Shown here: piece by piece, positions 42,356 through 51,876 of the stretch
Layout: the number at the start of each line of letters is the position of its first letter
How positions within the stretch are numbered: position 1 is the stretch's first letter
DNA from: Mycobacterium marinum
GTDB taxonomy: Bacteria; Actinomycetota; Actinomycetes; Mycobacteriales; Mycobacteriaceae
Direction of reading: 5' to 3'
Length of the DNA stretch: 64,000 bases
Assembly: GCF_003391395.1 (NCBI RefSeq)
Contig: NZ_CP024190.1
Span: forward strand, 1,798,001 to 1,862,000
Notes under the pieces: generated by a model
Database searches by the model: none
What the model was told of the DNA's origin: nothing
The model's input: the letters and a program-made list of their open reading frames with translations, nothing else
Position numbers and translations under genes: made by a program

Positions 42356-45300
42356 ATGAATTTTGCGGTGCTGCCGCCGGAGATCAACTCGGCGCGATTA
42401 TTTAGCGGCGCGGGCTCCGGGCCGGTGCTGGCTGCTGCGACCGCCTGGACCGGGTTGGCCGCCGAGTTGCGCTCGGCGGCGGCCGCGTTCTTGGCGGTGA
42501 CATCGGGCCTGACGGGCGATTCGTGGCAGGGGCCGGCGGCGGCGGTGATGTCGGACGTGGCCGCTTCCTATGTCGGATGGCTGAGTGCGTCCGGGGCGCA
42601 CGCCGAACAGGCGGCCGAACAGGCCAAAACCGCGGCGCACGTGTTCGAGGCCGCGCGGGCTGTGACGGTCCAGCCGGGGCTGGTGGCTGCCAACCGTGCT
42701 CAGCTCGTGTCGTTGGTCGGCTCCAACCTGTTCGGGCAAAACGCCCCGGCCATCGCAACCGCTGAAGCTCAGTATGAGCAGATGTGGGCCCAGGACGTGG
42801 TGGCGATGCTTGATTACCATGCCGGGGCCTCGTCGGTTGCCGCCGCGCTGACCCCGTTGAGCTGGCCAACCCAAACCCTGGCGGGCCTGGCGGCTCCCGC
42901 CGCGGCCCTTGGTTCGGTCGCCAGGTCGATCAGCTTCAATGTTGGCTTCGCAAACGCCGGCCAGGGAAATGTAGGCGCGGCAAATATCGGCGATTTCAAT
43001 CTGGGCTTGGGCAATATCGGTTCCGGCAACGTCGGTAGCGGCAATATCGGCGGCATCAATGTGGGCTCGGGCAACCGCGGCAGCTACAACATCGGTCCGG
43101 GCAACCTGGGTGACTACAACATCGGCCTGGGGAACCTGGGTGATTCCAGTGTTGGTTTCGGCAATGCGGGTGACCACAACGTGGGTGTGGCCAATGCCGG
43201 CTTCAACAATTTCGGTTTCGCCAATACGGGCAGCAACAACATCGGGATTGGGCTCAGTGGGGATGGGCAGGTCGGGTTCGGGGCGCTGAACTCGGGCACC
43301 GGCAATATCGGGTTGTTCAACTCCGGCACCGACAACATCGGGTTGTTCAATTCGGGGACGGGCAACTTCGGGATCGGCAACTCCGGTGACTACAACACTG
43401 GCATCGGCAACGCGGGCGCCACCAACACCGGCCTGTTGAATGCGGGTCTGGTCAACACCGGTGTGGGCAACGCGGGCAACTACAACTCCGGTGGCTTCAA
43501 CGCCGGGCACACCAACACCGGCAGCTTCAACTCCGGTGACTACAACACCGGCTACCTCAACCCGGGTAACTACAACACCGGTCTGGCCAACAGCGGCGAC
43601 GTCAACACCGGTGCGTTCATCTCCGGCAATTACAGCAACGGCGCCTTCTGGCGCGGCGACCACCAGGGCACCGGAATTTCTTACTCGGTCACGATCCCAG
43701 CGATTCCGATCAATATCAACGAGACTTATAGTCTGGACATACCGTTTACCGAAGACATCGGACCCAGGTCCATTGCAAGCTTTGTCATTCCCCGGCAATC
43801 GGTCACCGTGATCGGAATCGACTTGCTGTATCTGGGCCCGATCACCATCCCGCAGATCAACATTACGGGCCCCGTACTTTCCTTCGAAATCGGTCCTGCC
43901 ACATTGCGCCTGCATGCCACCGGTGAAATTGGGCCCGTCGAGGTTCCGATCATCGACATACCGGCCACACCAGGTTTTGGAAATACAACAACCAACCCGT
44001 CTTCGGGTTTTTTCAATTCCGGCGACGGTAGCGTCTCGGGGTTCGGCAATTTCGCCGCGCGCACTTCGGGCTTTCTCAATGTTGGGTCCGGAAGTTCGGG
44101 TGTGCAGAACCTGGGTGCGCTGCAGTCGGGCTTGGCCAACCTGGGGGACACGGTCTCGGGTGCGTTCAACACCGGTCTGGGCGTGCCGGCGCATGTCTCG
44201 GGTGTGGGCAATGTGGGCAGTGAGCTGGCGGGATTCTTCCGCGACGCTGCGGTCCAGGCACCGTTCAATCTGGGCTTGGGCAATATCGGTTTCGGCAATG
44301 TGGGTAGCGCCAATGTGGGCAGCTTCAATGTGGGCTCGGCCAACATGGGCGACTACAACATCGGTCCGGGCAACCTGGGTGACTACAACGTGGGCCTGGG
44401 GAATCTGGGTGATTCCAGTGTTGGCTTTGCCAATGCGGGTGACCTCAACGTGGGTGTGGCCAATGCCGGCAGCAATAACTTCGGATTGGCCAACACCGGC
44501 AGCAACAACATCGGGATTGGGCTCAGTGGGGATGGGCAGGTCGGGTTCGGGGCGCTGAACTCGGGCACCGGCAACATCGGGTTGTTCAACTCCGGCACCG
44601 ACAACATCGGGCTGTTCAATTCGGGGACGGGCAACTTCGGGATCGGCAACTCCGGTGACTACAACACCGGCATCGGCAACGCGGGCGCCACCAACACTGG
44701 CCTGTTGAATGCGGGCCTGGTCAACACCGGTGTGAGTAACGCGGGCAACTACAACTCGGGCGGCTTCAACGCCGGGCACACCAACACCGGCAGCTTCAAC
44801 TCCGGTGACTACAACACCGGCTACCTCAACCCGGGTAACTACAACACCGGTCTGGCCAACAGCGGCGACGTCAACACCGGCGCGTTCATCTCCGGCGACT
44901 ACAGCAACGGCGCCTTCTGGCGCGGCGACCACCAAGGGCTAGCCGATATTTCCTACGGCATCACCATTCCCGAAATCCCCGCCCACATCGAGGGCACAAT
45001 ACCGCTGGCCGTACCAGTCACCATGACCAGCACCAACACCGTCATTCATGCGGTGACCATCCCGGTATTCGATGCCGGTTTCCTTGGAATACCGATCGAT
45101 GCAGGCCCTGTCACGATCCCGGCGATCGTGATTACCGGTCCCACCTTGACCGGAATCATCGGCAGTCCAACGAGCGCGATAAACATCAACACCGGTCAGC
45201 ACGTGGGACCGATCAGGCTGTCGTTCCTCGATATCCCGGCGGCGCCAGGTTTCGGGAACTCGACGACCAACCCGTCGTCGGGCTTTTTCAATTTGGGCCA

Positions 45301-48300
45301 GGGCACCGTATCGGGGTTTGGCAATCTTGGCGCGCGTACTTCGGGCTTTCTCAATGTTGGGTCCGGCATCTCGGGGGTGCAGAATGTGGGCGCGCTGCAG
45401 TCGGGCTTGGCCAACCTGGGGGACACGGTCTCGGGTGCGTTCAACACCGGTCTGGGCGTGCCGGCGCATGTCTCGGGTGTGGGCAATGCCGGCAGTGAGC
45501 TGGCGGGATTCTTCCGCGACGTCACCGGGCACGCGCGGTTCAATCTGGGCTTGGGCAATATCGGTTCCGGCAATGTCGGTAGCGGCAATATCGGCGGTGC
45601 CAATGTGGGCTCGGGCAACATCGGCGACTACAACATCGGTCCGGGCAACCTGGGTGACTACAACATCGGCCTGGGGAACCTGGGTGACTCGAGTATTGGC
45701 TTTGCCAATGCGGGTGACCACAACCTGGGTGTGGCCAATGCCGGCTTCAACAATTTCGGTTTCGCCAATACGGGCAGCAACAACATCGGGATTGGGCTCA
45801 GTGGGGATGGGCAGGTCGGGTTCGGGGCGCTGAACTCGGGCACCGGCAATATCGGGTTGTTCAACTCCGGCACCGACAACATCGGGTTGTTCAATTCGGG
45901 GACGGGCAACTTCGGGATCGGCAACTCCGGTGACTACAACACTGGCATCGGCAACGCGGGCGCCACCAACACCGGCCTGTTGAATGCGGGTCTGGTCAAC
46001 ACCGGTGTGGGCAACGCGGGCAACTACAACTCCGGCGGCTTCAACGCCGGGCACACCAACACCGGCAGCTTCAACTCCGGTGACTACAACACCGGCTATC
46101 TCAACCCGGGTAACTACAACACCGGTCTGGCCAACAGCGGCGACGTCAACACCGGTGCGTTCATCTCCGGCGACTACAGCAACGGCGCCTTCTGGCGCGG
46201 CGACCACCAAGGACTGGTCGGCTTCTCCTACGCGATCAACATCCCCGAAACCCCAGGCCACGCCGAAATAAGCATTCCGATCGATATACCGATCAATGGC
46301 ACGATTGGTGACATCAACACCCCGCGGGTCCGAATTCCCGAATTCCCACTCAACGTCTATGTCTTCACTCCCATACACGTCGGCGACGTCGGCCCAATAG
46401 TCCTTCCGCCGATTCGGATAACCGGACCAACGCTGACCGGAAACATCGGTGGTCCAACCACCTCGATCGACATCGGTATCGGCGGGACCCTGGGGCCGGC
46501 CAAGATCACGATCATCGATATCCCGGCGGCGCCAGGTTTCGGGAACTCGACGACGAGCCCGTCGTCGGGCTTTTTCAATTCCGGCGACGGTAGCGTCTCG
46601 GGGTTCGGCAATTTCGGCGATCACACCTCGGGCTTGGTGAATTTCGGTTCCGGAAATTCGGGTGCGCAGAATGCGGGCGCGCTGCAGTCGGGCTTGGCCA
46701 ACCTGGGGGACACGGTCTCGGGTGCGTTCAACACCGGTCTGGGCGTGCCGGCGCATGTCTCGGGTGTGGGCAATCTGGGCAGTGAGCTGGCGGGATTCTT
46801 CCGCGACGTCACCGGGCACGCGCGGTTCAATCTGGGCTTGGGCAATATCGGTTTCGGCAATGTGGGTAGCGCCAATGCGGGCAACTTCAATGTGGGCTCG
46901 GGCAACATCGGCGACTACAACATCGGTCCGGGCAACCTGGGTGACTACAACATCGGCCTGGGGAACCTGGGTGACTCGAGTATTGGCTTTGCCAATGCGG
47001 GTGACCACAACCTGGGTGTGGCCAATGCCGGCTTCAACAATTTCGGTTTCGCCAATACGGGCAGCAACAACATCGGGATTGGGCTCAGTGGGGATGGGCA
47101 GGTCGGGTTCGGGGCGCTGAACTCGGGCACCGGCAATATCGGGTTGTTCAACTCCGGCACCGACAACATCGGGTTGTTCAATTCGGGGACGGGCAACTTC
47201 GGGCTCGGCAACTCCGGTGACTACAACACTGGCATCGGCAACGCGGGCGCCACCAACACCGGCCTGTTGAATGCGGGTCTGGTCAACACCGGTGTGGGCA
47301 ACGCGGGCAACTACAACTCCGGTGGCTTCAACGCCGGGCACACCAACACCGGCAGCTTCAACTCCGGTGACTACAACACCGGCTACCTCAACCCGGGTAA
47401 CTACAACACCGGTCTGGCCAACAGCGGCGACGTTAACACCGGTGCGTTTATCTCCGGCGACTACAGCAACGGCGCCTTCTGGCGCGGCGACCACCAAGGA
47501 CTGGTCGGCTTCTCCTACGGTTTCACCATCCCGGCACTGCCCGCACAGCTCGAAGCGCAGATACCGGTCAACATCCCCGCCACCGCCACCGCCGGCGATA
47601 CGACCATCCACTCGGCCACGTTCCCCGCAATTCACTTCGACACTTTCGGACTACTTCCGCAATCGAACGGTACTTTCGGGCCCGTTACCCTGCCGGACAT
47701 CACCCTCAGCGGCCCTGCCTTCTCATTGCTCATGGGTGGACCCGACACTGTTGTCGGCATCAAAGCCGGCGGGGTCGCCGGCCCCGTAACGTTCTCGTTT
47801 ATCGATATTCCGGCGGCTCCGGGTTTCGGGAACACCACGGCGACCCAATCGTCGGGATTCTTCAATTCCGGTGCAGGCAGTGCCTCTGGATTCGGCAACT
47901 CCGGCGCCGATAACTCGGGATTGCTGAATCTGGCCTTCGGAAGTTCGGGCTATCAGAATGTCGGTGCGCTGCAATCGGGAATCGCCAACCTGGGTAACAC
48001 CATGTCGGGCGTGTACAACACTGGCCTTGCGGTGCCCGCCCACGTCTCGGGCATCGGAAACATCGGCCACAACCTCGCCGGCCTGCTACGCGGGACCGCA
48101 GGCCAGGTCCCCGTCAACGTGGGCTTCGCCAACAACGGCGCCGGCAACGTCGGATTCGGCAACGTCGGTTTCGGCAACGTCGGTAGCGGCAATATCGGCA
48201 GCTTCAATGTGGGCTCGGGCAATATCGGCGACTACAACATCGGTCCGGGCAACCTGGGTGACTACAACATCGGCCTGGGGAACCTGGGTGACTCGAGTAT

Positions 48301-50620
48301 TGGTTTCGGCAATGCGGGTGACCACAACGTGGGTGTGGGTAATGCCGGCTTCAACAATTTCGGTTTCGCCAATACGGGCAGCAACAACATCGGGATTGGG
48401 CTCAGCGGGGATGGGCAGGTCGGGTTCGGGGCGCTGAACTCGGGCACCGGCAACATCGGGTTGTTCAACTCCGGGACCGACAACATCGGGTTGTTCAATT
48501 CGGGGACGGGCAACTTCGGGATCGGCAACTCCGGTGACTACAACACCGGCATCGGCAACGCGGGCGCCACCAACACCGGCCTGTTGAATGCGGGTCTGGT
48601 CAACACCGGTGTGGGCAACGCGGGCAACTACAACTCCGGCGGCTTCAACACGGGCAGCACCAACACCGGCAGTTTCAACCCGGGCGACTACAACACCGGC
48701 GGGCTTAACCAGGGTGACTACAACACCGGTTACCTCAACTCGGGTGACTACAACACCGGTTTTGTCAATGCCGGTGACGTCAACACGGGCGCATTCATCT
48801 CCGGAAATTACAGCAACGGATTCTTCGCCAGAGGCGATTATCAGAACTTGATCGGTTGGTCCTACTCGATCACGGTGTCCGAGTTCCCCGCATACGGCAC
48901 CCTCGATATTCCCGTGTACATACCATTCACCGGCGCCATCGGACCCATCACCATACAAGAGTTCACGATTCCCAGTTTGCCCCTGGATGCGTTGGTATAT
49001 ATCAACGGAACCCCCATCCCGATTTTCTATGATTTTGGCCCGATCACCGTCGATGAGACCACCACCGACCCCATTGCGCTGAATTTTGTTTGGGATCAGC
49101 TCTATCACTACGAAGTGGGTCCCAGAACGTTCGGTCCCTACGAAATTCCGCTGTTCAGCTTCCCCGGCCCCGGATTCGCCAACTCGACCACCAGCCCCTC
49201 GTCGGGCTTCTTCAACTCCGGAACCGGTCCTACCTCGGGCTTCTTCAACTCCGGTGCGGGCAGCCTCTCGGGTCTGATCAACCTCGGAGCCAATAACTCC
49301 GGCTTCGCAAACACCGGTATCGGCGGCCTCGGAAACTCCGGCTTCATCAACGATGGCGCACTGCAGTCCGGCATGGCCAACGTGGGCAATACCATATCTG
49401 GCATATACAACTCGACCACGCTGGATCCGACAGCGGTGGCCAATGTTTCGGGTATTGCAAATACGGGCGTCGACCTAGCCGGCGTGTTCCGCGGGGCCAG
49501 CAGGATTCATAACTTGGGCTTCGCGAACCTTGGGTTTGCAAACCTGGGTAGCGCAAACATCGGCGACCTCAACCTGGGCGGCGCAAACTTCGGCAGTGCA
49601 AACATTGGCAGCGGAAACATCGGTTTCGGCAACGTCGGTGGCGGCAATGTGGGCAGCTTCAACCTTGGCTTCGGGAACCTGGGCGACCACAACATCGGTC
49701 CGGGCAACCTGGGTGACTACAACATCGGCCTGGGCAACCTGGGTGACTCGAATGTTGGTTTCGGCAATGCGGGTGACCACAACGTGGGTGTGGGCAATGC
49801 CGGCTTCAACAATTTCGGTTTCGCCAATACGGGCAGCAACAACATCGGGATTGGGCTCAGCGGGGATGGGCAGGTCGGGTTCGGGGCGCTGAACTCGGGC
49901 ACCGGCAACATCGGGTTGTTCAACTCGGGCACCGGCAACATCGGGTTGTTCAACTCGGGCACCGGCAACATCGGGTTGTTCAACTCGGGCACCGGCAGCT
50001 TCGGGATCGGCAACTCCGGGAACTACAACACCGGCATCGGCAACGCGGGGGCCACCAACACCGGCCTGTTCAACACGGGCCTGGTCAACACCGGTGTGGG
50101 CAACGCGGGCAACTACAACTCCGGTGGATTCAACACGGGCAGCACCAACACCGGCAGCTTCAACTCCGGTGATCACAACACCGGTTACCTCAACTCGGGC
50201 GACTACAACACCGGCCTGGCCAACAGCGGCGACGTCAACACCGGCGCGTTCATTTCCGGCAACTACAGCAACGGCTTCTTCGTCGATGGCGACCACCAAG
50301 GTCTGATCGACGGGACTCCGGGCTTCTTCAACTCGACCACCAACCCATCGTCTGGTCTGCTCAACTCGGGGGAGGGCAGCGAGTCCGGGGTGGGCAACTA
50401 CGGCGTCGGCAATTCAGGCTTCCTGAACTTCGCCTCGGTTACCGGTGCGGGCAGCTCCGGCCTACTCAATGTCGGCGCACTGCAGTCGGGCATCTTGAAC
50501 CTGGGCAGTACTATCTCCGGGTTCGGCAACACGGGCTCGGTGACGCCGGCCTTTGTCTCCGGGGTCGCCAACGCCGGAACCAGACTCTCCGGCTTCTTCT
50601 TCAGGGGGACCGGTCCGTAG
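42356..50620 (+). CDS. Giant PPE-family protein, MPTR subfamily (2754 residues)
   Basis: Residues 1-180 form the PPE domain: MNFAVLPPEINSARLFSGAG with the Pro-Pro-Glu at 7-9, a helical hairpin, and the WxG-like SWQGPA turn. The rest is pentapeptide-type NxGxGNxG repeat of the MPTR subfamily, in six large modules, each a run of NIGxGN/NTGxxN repeats followed by a non-repetitive beta-rich insert with IPIxIP and ITGP strands. PPE proteins leave the cell through ESX type VII secretion and sit on or outside the cell wall. No PE gene or secretion gene is adjacent. An open frame of 8.3 kb shows selection against frameshifts despite heavy repetition. Confidence 0.93.
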   Translation: MNFAVLPPEINSARLFSGAGSGPVLAAATAWTGLAAELRSAAAAFLAVTSGLTGDSWQGPAAAVMSDVAASYVGWLSASGAHAEQAAEQAKTAAHVFEAARAVTVQPGLVAANRAQLVSLVGSNLFGQNAPAIATAEAQYEQMWAQDVVAMLDYHAGASSVAAALTPLSWPTQTLAGLAAPAAALGSVARSISFNVGFANAGQGNVGAANIGDFNLGLGNIGSGNVGSGNIGGINVGSGNRGSYNIGPGNLGDYNIGLGNLGDSSVGFGNAGDHNVGVANAGFNNFGFANTGSNNIGIGLSGDGQVGFGALNSGTGNIGLFNSGTDNIGLFNSGTGNFGIGNSGDYNTGIGNAGATNTGLLNAGLVNTGVGNAGNYNSGGFNAGHTNTGSFNSGDYNTGYLNPGNYNTGLANSGDVNTGAFISGNYSNGAFWRGDHQGTGISYSVTIPAIPININETYSLDIPFTEDIGPRSIASFVIPRQSVTVIGIDLLYLGPITIPQINITGPVLSFEIGPATLRLHATGEIGPVEVPIIDIPATPGFGNTTTNPSSGFFNSGDGSVSGFGNFAARTSGFLNVGSGSSGVQNLGALQSGLANLGDTVSGAFNTGLGVPAHVSGVGNVGSELAGFFRDAAVQAPFNLGLGNIGFGNVGSANVGSFNVGSANMGDYNIGPGNLGDYNVGLGNLGDSSVGFANAGDLNVGVANAGSNNFGLANTGSNNIGIGLSGDGQVGFGALNSGTGNIGLFNSGTDNIGLFNSGTGNFGIGNSGDYNTGIGNAGATNTGLLNAGLVNTGVSNAGNYNSGGFNAGHTNTGSFNSGDYNTGYLNPGNYNTGLANSGDVNTGAFISGDYSNGAFWRGDHQGLADISYGITIPEIPAHIEGTIPLAVPVTMTSTNTVIHAVTIPVFDAGFLGIPIDAGPVTIPAIVITGPTLTGIIGSPTSAININTGQHVGPIRLSFLDIPAAPGFGNSTTNPSSGFFNLGQGTVSGFGNLGARTSGFLNVGSGISGVQNVGALQSGLANLGDTVSGAFNTGLGVPAHVSGVGNAGSELAGFFRDVTGHARFNLGLGNIGSGNVGSGNIGGANVGSGNIGDYNIGPGNLGDYNIGLGNLGDSSIGFANAGDHNLGVANAGFNNFGFANTGSNNIGIGLSGDGQVGFGALNSGTGNIGLFNSGTDNIGLFNSGTGNFGIGNSGDYNTGIGNAGATNTGLLNAGLVNTGVGNAGNYNSGGFNAGHTNTGSFNSGDYNTGYLNPGNYNTGLANSGDVNTGAFISGDYSNGAFWRGDHQGLVGFSYAINIPETPGHAEISIPIDIPINGTIGDINTPRVRIPEFPLNVYVFTPIHVGDVGPIVLPPIRITGPTLTGNIGGPTTSIDIGIGGTLGPAKITIIDIPAAPGFGNSTTSPSSGFFNSGDGSVSGFGNFGDHTSGLVNFGSGNSGAQNAGALQSGLANLGDTVSGAFNTGLGVPAHVSGVGNLGSELAGFFRDVTGHARFNLGLGNIGFGNVGSANAGNFNVGSGNIGDYNIGPGNLGDYNIGLGNLGDSSIGFANAGDHNLGVANAGFNNFGFANTGSNNIGIGLSGDGQVGFGALNSGTGNIGLFNSGTDNIGLFNSGTGNFGLGNSGDYNTGIGNAGATNTGLLNAGLVNTGVGNAGNYNSGGFNAGHTNTGSFNSGDYNTGYLNPGNYNTGLANSGDVNTGAFISGDYSNGAFWRGDHQGLVGFSYGFTIPALPAQLEAQIPVNIPATATAGDTTIHSATFPAIHFDTFGLLPQSNGTFGPVTLPDITLSGPAFSLLMGGPDTVVGIKAGGVAGPVTFSFIDIPAAPGFGNTTATQSSGFFNSGAGSASGFGNSGADNSGLLNLAFGSSGYQNVGALQSGIANLGNTMSGVYNTGLAVPAHVSGIGNIGHNLAGLLRGTAGQVPVNVGFANNGAGNVGFGNVGFGNVGSGNIGSFNVGSGNIGDYNIGPGNLGDYNIGLGNLGDSSIGFGNAGDHNVGVGNAGFNNFGFANTGSNNIGIGLSGDGQVGFGALNSGTGNIGLFNSGTDNIGLFNSGTGNFGIGNSGDYNTGIGNAGATNTGLLNAGLVNTGVGNAGNYNSGGFNTGSTNTGSFNPGDYNTGGLNQGDYNTGYLNSGDYNTGFVNAGDVNTGAFISGNYSNGFFARGDYQNLIGWSYSITVSEFPAYGTLDIPVYIPFTGAIGPITIQEFTIPSLPLDALVYINGTPIPIFYDFGPITVDETTTDPIALNFVWDQLYHYEVGPRTFGPYEIPLFSFPGPGFANSTTSPSSGFFNSGTGPTSGFFNSGAGSLSGLINLGANNSGFANTGIGGLGNSGFINDGALQSGMANVGNTISGIYNSTTLDPTAVANVSGIANTGVDLAGVFRGASRIHNLGFANLGFANLGSANIGDLNLGGANFGSANIGSGNIGFGNVGGGNVGSFNLGFGNLGDHNIGPGNLGDYNIGLGNLGDSNVGFGNAGDHNVGVGNAGFNNFGFANTGSNNIGIGLSGDGQVGFGALNSGTGNIGLFNSGTGNIGLFNSGTGNIGLFNSGTGSFGIGNSGNYNTGIGNAGATNTGLFNTGLVNTGVGNAGNYNSGGFNTGSTNTGSFNSGDHNTGYLNSGDYNTGLANSGDVNTGAFISGNYSNGFFVDGDHQGLIDGTPGFFNSTTNPSSGLLNSGEGSESGVGNYGVGNSGFLNFASVTGAGSSGLLNVGALQSGILNLGSTISGFGNTGSVTPAFVSGVANAGTRLSGFFFRGTGP
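42992..50290 (+). repeat. Six-fold DNA module array inside the PPE gene
   Basis: A marker stretch beginning GGCTCAGTGGGGATGGGCAG (GGCTCAGCGGGG in copies 5 and 6) recurs at 43251, 44520, 45795, 47082, 48399 and 49854, giving spacings of 1269, 1275, 1287, 1317 and 1455 bp. The MPTR half of each module is nearly identical at DNA level, including silent positions, while the beta-rich inserts differ. This points to recent duplication or ongoing gene conversion. Confidence 0.92.
49891..49980 (+). repeat. 30-bp tandem repeat in the last PPE module
   Basis: Three consecutive 30-bp units encode NSGTGNIGLF. Units at 49921-49950 and 49951-49980 are identical and the first (49891-49920) differs by one base. 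Other modules have fewer copies here, with a TDN variant. Confidence 0.88.
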
Positions 50621-50635
50621 TCGCACGTAGCGCGG

Positions 50636-50651
50636 CCGGCGTTTGCGCCGG
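50636..50651 (+). terminator. Candidate terminator after the PPE gene
   Basis: CCGGCG (50636-50641) and CGCCGG (50646-50651) form a perfect 6-bp stem with a TTTG loop, 16 bp after the PPE stop. There is no U-tract, as is common for mycobacterial terminators. Confidence 0.45.
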
Positions 50652-50862
50652 TGGCCCGGGCGCCAGGGGCTACGAGCGCAGCGCCGCCGGGCGGCACATC
50701 GGCGCGTTTGCTGCTGGTCGGCTCGGTGCGACTGGACCGCGCCGCTGTCGGTGGTCGGTGGTACACCATTCGTGGACGACGCGGCCGGCGGGTTTGTGAT
50801 CTGCGACACGCCGTGTCGACGTCCGACACAGCCTTACGACCAGGGAATTTCAAAAATGTCAT

Positions 50863-50910
50863 TCCGAACATCTTGTACCTCTTCTCGTTGTCACCCCCTA
50901 GGTGTAGTGT
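50863..50910. promoter_or_regulatory. Paired NrdR boxes before nrdHIE
   Basis: Box B, CCCCTAGGTGTAGTGT (50895-50910), fits the NrdR consensus in reverse (ACAC-TA...TAG-GG). Box A at 50863-50878 (TCCGAACATCTTGTAC) is a weaker match, 10 of 16 bases identical to the first box before nrdF2. The boxes are 32 bp apart start to start, three DNA turns, as expected for NrdR co-operative binding. NrdR represses ribonucleotide reductase genes using ATP/dATP sensing. Confidence 0.75.
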
Positions 50911-51131
50911 TTCGAGGACCGACAGAACCCAGGTTCACCGGTTCCCAGCAGATTCACGGGATTCGAGGAACTTCCCGGGATCGGCATCGCCAGGTCGACG
51001 GACATGGCGGCCGCGCAACGGGAATTTGGGGGCTTGCCGGGCCGCTGAAACATAGCGAAGACGCACAACCCAAATCGTTGCCAGTCCCAACAGGCCAGAC
51101 TCCCCGACTTCCGCAAAGGAGCGGTACACCC

Positions 51132-51371
51132 ATGACCATCACCGTGTACACCAAGCCCGCATGCGTGCAGTGCAGCGCCACCTACAAGGCACTGGACAAG
51201 CAGGGCATCGACTACGACAAGGTCGACATCAGCCTGGACCCGGAGGCGCGCGACTACGTGATGGCGCTGGGCTACCTGCAGGCGCCCGTCGTGGTGGCCG
51301 GCGACGACCACTGGTCCGGTTTTCGGCCCGACCGCATCAAGGCGCTCGCCAAGTCGGCGCTGAGCGCATAG
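51132..51371 (+). CDS. nrdH: Glutaredoxin-like NrdH-redoxin
   Basis: A 79-residue redoxin, the usual length. It starts MTITVYTKPACVQCSATYKA with the active-site CVQC, and has APVVVAGDDHWSGFRPD, the NrdH-specific WSGFRPD block that sets it apart from glutaredoxins. It donates electrons from thioredoxin reductase to class Ib ribonucleotide reductase. AAAGGAG lies before ATG 51132. First gene of the nrdHIE operon. Confidence 0.95.
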   Translation: MTITVYTKPACVQCSATYKALDKQGIDYDKVDISLDPEARDYVMALGYLQAPVVVAGDDHWSGFRPDRIKALAKSALSA

Positions 51372-51414
51372 CGGCGCCCGGCGCACAGCGGGGCAGACGA
51401 TAGCGAAGGAGGCT

Positions 51415-51876
51415 GTGGTGGAGCCGTGCAACCTGGTCTATTTCTCCAGCGTCTCGGAGAACACCCACCGCTTCGTGCAGAAGCTAGGTCTTCCCGCCAC
51501 GCGGATACCCCTGCACGGCCGTATCGAGGTCGACGAGCCGTACGTGCTGATACTGCCCACCTACGGGGGCGGCCGGGCTAACCCGGACCTCGATCTGGGC
51601 TCCAACGCCGGCGGCTATGTCCCCAAACAGGTCATCGCCTTTTTGAACAACGAACACAACCGATCGCTGATCCGGGGCGTGATCGCCGCCGGCAACAACA
51701 ACTTCGGTGCCGAATTCGCCTATGCGGGCAACGTGGTGTCCCGCAAATGCGGTGTTCCGTATCTCTACCGCTTCGAACTGATGGGTACCGCGGACGACGT
51801 CGCCGCCGTCCGCGCGGGACTTGCCGATTTCTGGAAGGAACAGACGTGTCACCAACCGTCACTGCAGAGCCTGTAA
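51415..51876 (+). CDS. nrdI: Flavodoxin-like NrdI, manganese cofactor assembly protein
   Basis: A 153-residue flavodoxin-fold protein: LVYFSSVSENTHRFVQKLG binds FMN phosphate, LPTYGGG and GNNNFGAEFAYAG are NrdI blocks. Reduced NrdI makes the oxidant that converts the Mn(II)2 site of NrdF to the active Mn(III)2-tyrosyl radical. Start is GTG 51415 or 51418 behind GAAGGAGG. Its end overlaps the nrdE start by 31 bp, so translation is coupled. Confidence 0.94.
   Translation: MVEPCNLVYFSSVSENTHRFVQKLGLPATRIPLHGRIEVDEPYVLILPTYGGGRANPDLDLGSNAGGYVPKQVIAFLNNEHNRSLIRGVIAAGNNNFGAEFAYAGNVVSRKCGVPYLYRFELMGTADDVAAVRAGLADFWKEQTCHQPSLQSL

Larger units (their letters stand above)
50621..51131. other. Long leader/promoter region of nrdHIE
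   Basis: These 511 bp carry a hairpin near the PPE stop and a pair of NrdR-type boxes, both listed separately, and then about 220 bp between the second box and the nrdH ATG. No credible gene. The leader is long for a redoxin gene; no cobalamin or other riboswitch consensus was recognised in it. Confidence 0.5.

Noticed and set aside
42398..47635. Very long open frames on the - strand opposite the PPE gene (845 and 898 codons)
   Set aside because: They mirror the NxGxGN codon repeat (Val/Ala/Gly-rich antisense text), lack known domains or ribosome-binding sites, and arise from GC-biased repetitive coding on the + strand.
42356..50620. CRISPR-like array
   Set aside because: Repeats are coding, directly abutting and in frame with a PPE protein; there are no unique spacers of constant length and no cas genes.
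50621..51131. Cobalamin riboswitch before nrdH
   Set aside because: No B12-box consensus was seen, and this is the class Ib, B12-independent enzyme; NrdR-type boxes explain regulation better.
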